Source of the DNA: Lichina pygmaea
Taxonomy: Eukaryota; Ascomycota; Lichinomycetes; Lichinales; Lichinaceae
NCBI GenBank assembly: GCA_963422465.1
Contig: OY730169.1
Coordinates: 2,542,001 to 2,606,000, forward strand
Reading direction: 5' to 3'
DNA: 64,000 nt
Shown in pieces: positions 58,250 to 64,000 of the stretch (positions are counted from its first letter, which is position 1; every line of letters starts with the position of its first letter). The notes beneath the pieces are model-generated. The model ran no database searches. It saw only the letters and a program-made list of their open reading frames with translations, and was not told the DNA's origin. The translations under genes were made by a program, and so were the position numbers.

Positions 58250-59045
58250 TTGGACCTCTGCAAGGCCTGAAAAACAGTTTTGTCAGGACTGATAAAAAAG
58301 CGATGTTCGACGGATTTGTGACCATCCTACTTACTCCGCGCAGGGGGTACTGTACGAGTATGTAAGCCACCTGCAAGCTGTGACCTGTAAAACAGTCTAT
58401 CAGGACTCCGCGATGTTCGACAAATTTGTGATCATCCCAGAAGTTGCTTATGTAAGCCATCTGCACGGAAGTACTCGTAAGCGGTCCGTACGGCGACACG
58501 CGTGAGACCTGTAAACCGGTCCGCAAGACCTCCGGAAAGATAAGATGTTCGCCAAATTTGTGGCCCCATCAAGTTTGTACTGTACCGGGCACATACTCGT
58601 ACGTACCCTTGTCCGTGCGAGCGTACAGAGGTACAATGGCACTCCGTACTACTGTTCTGGACTTGTATCCCGTACCGGTAATCCGTGGGCACTCGACAGA
58701 ACCTCCGAGTACTCCTTGCGGGAGGTACTTCTGTAAGCCGTCTGTGAGCCGGTCCGTAAGAGCGAGCAAGCGATGTTCGACGAATTCGACGAATTTCGAA
58801 GAATTTCTGGCCTTTCGACAGAGGTACGAGCTTACTGTACGAGGCATCAAGGGTACGTATGTACTTACTTCTGTTGAGTCTGTTAACCAGTCTGTTAAAC
58901 AGTCTCTAGGGACTCCGAAGAACTGCGACGTTCGACAAGTTTGTGATCTTCCTCCTCATGTTTCTCCGTCAACGGCCCGCAAGAATCGTAGTAAGCGATG
59001 TTCGATGAAATGGTAGCCATTCTGCTTACGTAACCCGCTTACGAG
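58250..59045. repeat. decayed array of about six related units
   Basis: A core GCGATGTTCGACRAATTTGT recurs, beginning GATGTTCG or variant, at about 58302, 58412, 58544, 58772, 58926 and 58997. Upstream of most cores is CCTGTAAAACAGTCTATCAG or a variant (58266, 58384, 58507, 58750, 58897). Downstream of several is CTTAYGTAAGCC. Spacing is 110, 132, 228, 154 and 71 bp. No continuous reading frame runs through it. Confidence 0.7.
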
Positions 59046-59374
59046 GGTACCAATAGGGCTGAAGCTCGAGCCAGCCTCGGCGTTTCATTACGTAACTGTA
59101 CGTACGCACGATACTTACAGTACCTCTACCGCCAGTCCGTAAGCAGAACATTGGCAACAGACAACTTCGTTCGAGCAAATTGCTCGAAGATCCTTGCACT
59201 GTACGGTAGAGTGTACCGGTAGAGGCTGTAGTCAGCTCCTCGAGAAATCTCTCACTGTTCATCTTAGTACATCCTTCCTCTCTCCTCTCGGTGTCGGGAG
59301 GCAAGACAGGCTGCCATAGTATCCCGCGAAACATCATCTGAAGAGACCATCAGAGCTCTGACCCTCGGGCAATC

Positions 59375-61199
59375 ATGGCCGTGTCGGGGATCCCTGCTCT
59401 AGATGACGAGCATACCACGGACGAAGGATCGCATGTGCTTGACGATGGGGTCAAGCTGTTCACCAAGACGTGGAAGGTAAGTCGCTTCTCTTGTAACTTG
59501 GTCATATAGAGGCAGTGCCTGTTGGATGGTCAGCCTTCCAAGGGTTAGGGTGGAGCTCTCTGGTAAGATGCTCCTAATCATGGTATGGTCGTATAAATAT
59601 CCTTGGAAAGCTGCCATTATTCGTGCATTGGTGTCGTCAGTCGAGCATTGGCGCTTGAGATGTCAGTTCGTAAGGCGCTGACTGCTGCTGCCTGCTCGAA
59701 CAGCCAAAAGGTCCCGTCAGTGCCAAGCTCATATTTGTTCATGGATTCAGTGATCATAGTACGTGGCGGCTCTTGTGGCTCACTATAAGCAGTGATCTGG
59801 ATTCTGCTCTTGCGCTGTGGAGCTGTCTTGGACTTTCTACTGGCTTTCTTTAGTCCTCTTGCTGAATGCTGGCACCCCCGTCCTGGGAATGCGCTGCTCA
59901 GAGCTGATATGTCTTTGCCTACCTTGTCCTCGCTTTCCCAGGCAACATGCACTATACTCTCTTTCCATGTCTTGCATCACGCGGAATCGAGGTGTTCGGG
60001 TTCGACCAACGGTAAGGTCCTCCGTGACATGTTGATTTCGTCGGCCAATCGGCACCTATCATGTGCTCATCAGGAGAACCCGAGCTGGCATGGTAACTAA
60101 TGCTGTCGGGCCATCAGCGGCTGGGGTCGCTCCGTGACCCGCCCACAAGACAAGGGCAACACGGGCTCTACGACGCAAGTCCTCGCCGATGTGACCTCTG
60201 TCATCGAGAGCCATCTCCCATCCTCTGTGCCGCTCTTCCTGATGGGCCATTCCATGGGTGGCGCGCTGGTTCTGAGCTACGCCGCACTGGGTCCACTGGA
60301 GATCCGACGCCAGATCGCAGGCTATATCAGCGAATCACCGTTCCTCGCCGTTCACCCAGCTTCAGCACCATCTCGAGCAAAGGTCATCGCTGGGAGGATA
60401 GCGGCCAGAGTCATGCCTCGGTACCAGCTCGTCGAGAAACTGGACGTGGCTTTGATAGCTCGTGATCCCAAGGTCGCTGAAGATTACGAGCGAGACGAGC
60501 TCTGCCATGACACTGGCACACTCGAAGCCTTTGCTGCCATGCTCGATCGCGGTGCCGACTTGTTGTCGGGCAAGATCAGCGTCGTGGACGACGAAGCCGC
60601 GGCACGGGACAGTGCCAGTCAGGAAAGCACCCAGACGAAGAGCAATCCTGTTAGACTGTTGGTCGCTCATGGCAGCGACGATCGCATCACCAGCTTCGAC
60701 GCCACCAAGGAATTCGTGGGCCGGTTGGCTATCAAAGACAAGACCTTCAAGGTTTATGAAGGATGGTATCACAAGCGTGAGGATCTTGTTTTTCACGTAT
60801 CCATGTCTTCACTCCCTTGCCAATGCATCTTGCACACATGGCTGACGCCGGGATGACGATGTAGTCCACGCCGAGCCGGGCGACGACAAGATCACGTTCG
60901 CCAACGACGTCGCCGACTGGGTCTTGTCAAAGGCAAGTCTTGCGACGGCCGGTGCTGCCCACGAAAGCCTCGAGCAGGTAGACATGCCGACGTACTCTTG
61001 CCCCGAAACGAGTACCTGTTTGACTGACCAGAGGGCCATCGCAACAGAGTTCCCCATCGCCAAGACTTTGAACAGTGACGGCGAATCAGCTGCTGTTTCA
61101 AAACGACGCTGCTGCTGGTGCCAGTTGTTTCCGCTGACGCCGACGCCGCCGCCGCCGACGACAGCCGAGGGTAGCATCATCGCTTGGATCCGAAGGTGA
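59375..61199 (+). CDS. monoglyceride-lipase-like alpha/beta hydrolase (serine aminopeptidase S33 type)
   Basis: Exons 59375-59476, 59704-59758, 59942-60011, 60118-60776 and 60865-61199, giving 406 residues. Introns are 227, 183, 106 and 88 bp. Splicing assembles TWKPKGPVSAKLIFVHGFSD (oxyanion HGFSDH), then LASRGIEVFGFDQRGWGRSV. The nucleophile elbow is GHSMGG (Ser ~120), the acid Asp is in HGSDDRITS (~262) and the His is in KLHAEPGDDK (~297). Relatives hydrolyse monoacylglycerol, cytosolic or on lipid droplets. The last ~85 residues (CWCQLFPLTPTPPPPTTAEG region) have no counterpart I know; a further intron after ESLEQ could shorten them. Confidence 0.88.
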
Positions 61200-61314
61200 A
61201 GCTGTAGAGACATGGACCGATTACGATGTGACATGTAAATGATACATAATGCCATACCATGCTTTTGATGCTTCCAGGATACGTCGAGGTTCGCATCGCG
61301 CAACGGCGAATATG

Positions 61315-61352
<38 letters not shown>

Positions 61353-62024
61353 GGCTTCCCGGGGGGCTTGGGGGCAGGCGTGACTGTCTCTTGAGCTTCC
61401 GTCTAGTGACGGCAAACCCAACCCTCCCCCCCCCTCTTTCCCAACTTTGGCACGACTGGGCCACAATCTCCAACTTGGACCTCGGCCTTTTGCAAACAGA
61501 TTCGGATTCGGATTCGGATTCGGGTTCCCAACGGACGTGTACTCCGTCTCCCATCTCTCAGCCCGGGCCCTGTTTTAGTATTCCAGATTTTTGAAACCAG
61601 TAGAGAAGGAGATTCTTGTTATGTTACGGTGGACCGTGTTATCAGGAAGAAGATGGCACGGAGAGGGGGGGGGGGGTGGGGGGGGGTGGGGGTGGATGGT
61701 CCTGACCGAGAAGAAGCGGGCGCACGATCGGCTGCTTTCACGTAGCTAGCGGCCAGAAAAGAGAAGGAGAGAAAGAGAGAAAGAGAGAGAGAGATATATA
61801 TATATATAGCGGGGGCCGGACAGGGTGCAGTGTAAACTTGGTACTGTACATGAGTGAGGGGCTGGCTCTGAGAAGACAGATTGTCACTGGCGGCCGCTTC
61901 TTTTTTTTTTTTCGGACTTTTCAGTACGAGTGATGTGCGGGACCAGATTCGTTCACGTAAGAGGCTCGAGTCCGAGCCCGAGCCCGACCCCAACCCCGAC
62001 CACGACCCCGACCCCGGCTCTCTC
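61200..62024. other. convergent spacer packed with simple repeats
   Basis: No gene. (CT)n at 61318-61349, GATTCG repeats at 61500-61530, interrupted G runs at 61665-61694, an AGAG/TATATA tract at 61760-61807 and CCGA-type repeats at 61965-62015. Confidence 0.6.
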
Positions 62025-63759
62025 TCAGCGTAGATCCCTCTTCACCCAGTACCCGACGAAACCTCCGTCACGGGTCGTCATGCTTCTGTCAGGCCGACAT
62101 ACCATCCTGGGATATACCTTCCGAGTCGTGTTGTCGACCGTCTTGTCGTTGGGTTTGCCCCGGTCGTCGCCGTCCATGTCACCGGTGACATCGTCCTGAC
62201 CGTTCGGAGAGTCTGGCCCTTCGATGATATCTTCTTCGTTCGCGTCAGCGGCGCCGTAACGCGGTTTTGACATGGGCTTCCGTCCGTTGCGCCCTTGTTT
62301 CCCCGCCACCGCCGCCGATGGTGGATCAAAGGCCCGGCGGGAACTGACGGGCGCAACGACCCATTCGCGACCGCCGAGCTTGGAGTTCACGCCAACTTCG
62401 ATCACCGGACCATGATCCAGAGGGAGCTTTAGCTTGACGATTTCGGACACGCAACGGGCGATGTCTATGATGTTGGAACTCCAGACCAACAGCCGACCGT
62501 CGTGAAGAAGCGCATCACAGACGGCCGACAGATGATCCTCAGGGTCTTCAATGTGGAGCACCGCGTGAGACAGCCACGGTTTGCACTCCCCTGATCCCTC
62601 AGCCCGAGCGGCTTTCTGGGCTGCGATCCAATTTCTGACCTTGGAAACATGGAAATCGACGTGGGGGTAGTACAGACCGCGCCGGAAATTCCGCACGAGC
62701 CTCTGCGCCATCCTGGACACGGCCGGCTTGGAGCCGACGCTGTGCACGATGGCGTTCCGCTGAGCTCGCCACATCTCGAACGCCCGAGCTTGAAAGCCCT
62801 CGGCGGTCTCGAGCGGGCCAATATGGGAAGCAAGCTCGGGCCCGGTCTCCTTGTCTCGTGGATCTCGCTTGTGGGCTTCGCCGTTCTGGAACCAGTACGT
62901 GCCCGGCAAAGCAGGTGGTGGCATGTTGGCCGCTTGTATGGCGCGGGCCAAGAAGAGCGTCAGCGAGCCGCTGCCCGTTGCCGTTTCGAGGATCTCGACG
63001 GGCGCGCGGTACGACCCAAGCACCGATGGTGGTTGAACATGTATATCAAGTAGCGATAAGATCTGATTCGCACACGATGCGTACATCTAATTGGGAGCAC
63101 TCGTGAGCCGGGTGCCAGGAGATGGGATGGACACGTCGGGGCAAATGTCAGAATTGGTAGTCGCACCGGAGAAGCCCCTAACTCGGAAAAGGTGATATGG
63201 TCCGCTAGAGTAGGATGGTGGAGACGGCAAACGAGTCCTACCGCGAAGAACGACAAGCCCATCAGCCCCAGGCACAATACAATGCGAGATCGAGTGCGTC
63301 TCTCGTCGTTCTGACTTGTCCACTCAGGCATGAGCTATCTGTTACTGGCAAGAAGGAACCTAATTACATCGCTCAGGGCGCTCACACACCTTTGTGCGAC
63401 TTCACACTGTCTTTAGGAGTACAGCCGATGATGTCTTTGTGGAGGATGCGCCCGTGCGAGACCTCTTGCTCTCCATCGGCCGTCAATGGCTGAGTCAGAT
63501 ATCTTGTACTGGTGCGCATCTCGCGAAGTAGAACCCGATCATCTTCTGCGTTCGTCCGTCCATCAGCCCCGTGAACAGCCGAGCACTGGCGACAGAGGTC
63601 TGCCTTACCTTGGAATGGGACTCCGCCATCCGAATAGCTGCGACGCTGCTCGACAAAAAGGTTGGCGGTAGTCCTGGTGCGACAGGATACGCCGGCCAGC
63701 AATCTCAGCCTCGAGATGCACAGAGGTCTCTGAAGCATCGAAGCGGGTAGATGCTCCAT
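62025..63759 (-). CDS. TRM61-like tRNA adenine-58 N1-methyltransferase, probably mitochondrial
   Basis: Exons 63609-63759, 63390-63545, 63167-63237 and 62025-63086, with introns of 63, 152 and 80 bp, giving 479 residues. A basic Arg/Ser-rich head (RLRLLAGVSCRTRTTANLFV) suggests mitochondrial import. Next come DDRVLLREMRTSTRYLTQPL, a SHGRILHKDIIGCTPKDSVK barrel strand typical of the GCD14/TRM61 N-terminal domain, and CRLHHPTLADHITF. The Rossmann motif I is EILETATGSGSLTLFLARAI (~157-176). Later elements are GLYYPHVDFHVSKVRNWI and HAVLHIEDPEDHLSAVCDAL. The glycine loop ETATGSGS resembles the EAGTGHGA of relatives. The low-complexity acidic tail (~90 residues) is extra. A TRM6-type partner is not visible here. 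Confidence 0.85.
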
Positions 63760-64000
63760 GGCCAGCTTGTTGTCTTCCGTACAGAGTGCAACTTTGGAGG
63801 GACCGATCAATTACCTTCTGGTCGTAGAAAACCGATATCATACGTTACGGTGAAGCGCACGAGCCCAACGTGACGGTTACCCGCACCTGTACCCGTGCCA
63901 CGGGGGGCTACACCCCCTCCTCCTCCCACACCTTCGGTACGTCCGGAAAACCTCTCCATCCAGAGAGGTGTCTAACACCGGAATGAAAGTATCAGCGGTA
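63760..64000. other. right edge, 5' flank of the methyltransferase gene
   Basis: 241 bases with no supported feature. Confidence 0.5.

Noticed and set aside
58250-59045. CRISPR array
   Set aside because: Spacing is irregular, the units are diverged, there are no cas genes and the genome is eukaryotic.
1-64000. retroelement or viral insertions, rRNA, secondary-metabolite or defence gene cluster
   Set aside because: No reverse transcriptase, integrase, capsid, rRNA, PKS/NRPS or NLR-type motif was seen in any frame.

Overview
The window is nuclear DNA from a filamentous ascomycete (Pezizomycotina; the class is not resolved). Coding DNA is GC-rich. Introns are mostly 57-150 bp with GTRNGT donors and YAG acceptors. 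The genes include fungus-specific families (GPC1-type acyltransferase, AcrB-like protein, repeat-bearing surface proteins) beside core eukaryotic genes. I rebuilt exon structures by hand from frame changes, splice motifs and remembered family sequence; nothing was searched in a database. Most rebuilt genes close with exact phase arithmetic.

Layout. 0-12 kb is an accessory, surface-protein region: a repeat-bearing wall-type protein (2.7-5.8 kb, minus), a membrane-anchored aspartic-protease-like protein without catalytic aspartates (6.9-8.7 kb, plus) and a cysteine-rich single-pass membrane protein (10.3-11.6 kb, minus). Three copies of a short tRNA-like repeat (possible SINE) and one 217-bp hAT-like MITE lie in and around it. 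12-32 kb is a housekeeping block: patatin-type lipase, primase large subunit PRI2, GPC1-like acyltransferase, cohesin SMC1, a mitochondrial membrane protein, and PDH protein X. 32-40 kb is gene-poor, with a small secreted protein, a broken-looking apple-domain secreted protein, a tRNA-like sequence and tandem repeats. 40-54 kb holds the APC/C activator CDH1 facing the CCR4 deadenylase, then an AcrB-like protein. 55-64 kb holds mitochondrial ClpP divergent from an unknown gene, a decayed repeat array, a monoglyceride-lipase-like hydrolase and a TRM61-like methyltransferase.

There is no obvious shared pathway. Cell-cycle/chromosome genes (PRI2, SMC1, CDH1) and predicted mitochondrial proteins (PDX1-like, ClpP, TRM61-like, two unknowns) are intermixed, as expected of ordinary fungal synteny. 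Intergenic DNA is very rich in GTAC/TACGTA palindromes, long C/T tracts and G homopolymers.

Most notable: (1) a probable short tRNA-derived repeat family in three diverged copies; (2) a hAT-like MITE; (3) a decayed array of roughly 110-150-bp units at 58.25-59.05 kb; (4) all three genes that carry apparent stops or frameshifts encode secreted or surface proteins, while every housekeeping gene reads intact; (5) unusual gene structures, including a GC-AG intron splitting the C-box of CDH1 and a 542-bp pyrimidine-rich last intron before an 18-nt final exon in SMC1. I found no clear new multi-gene system.
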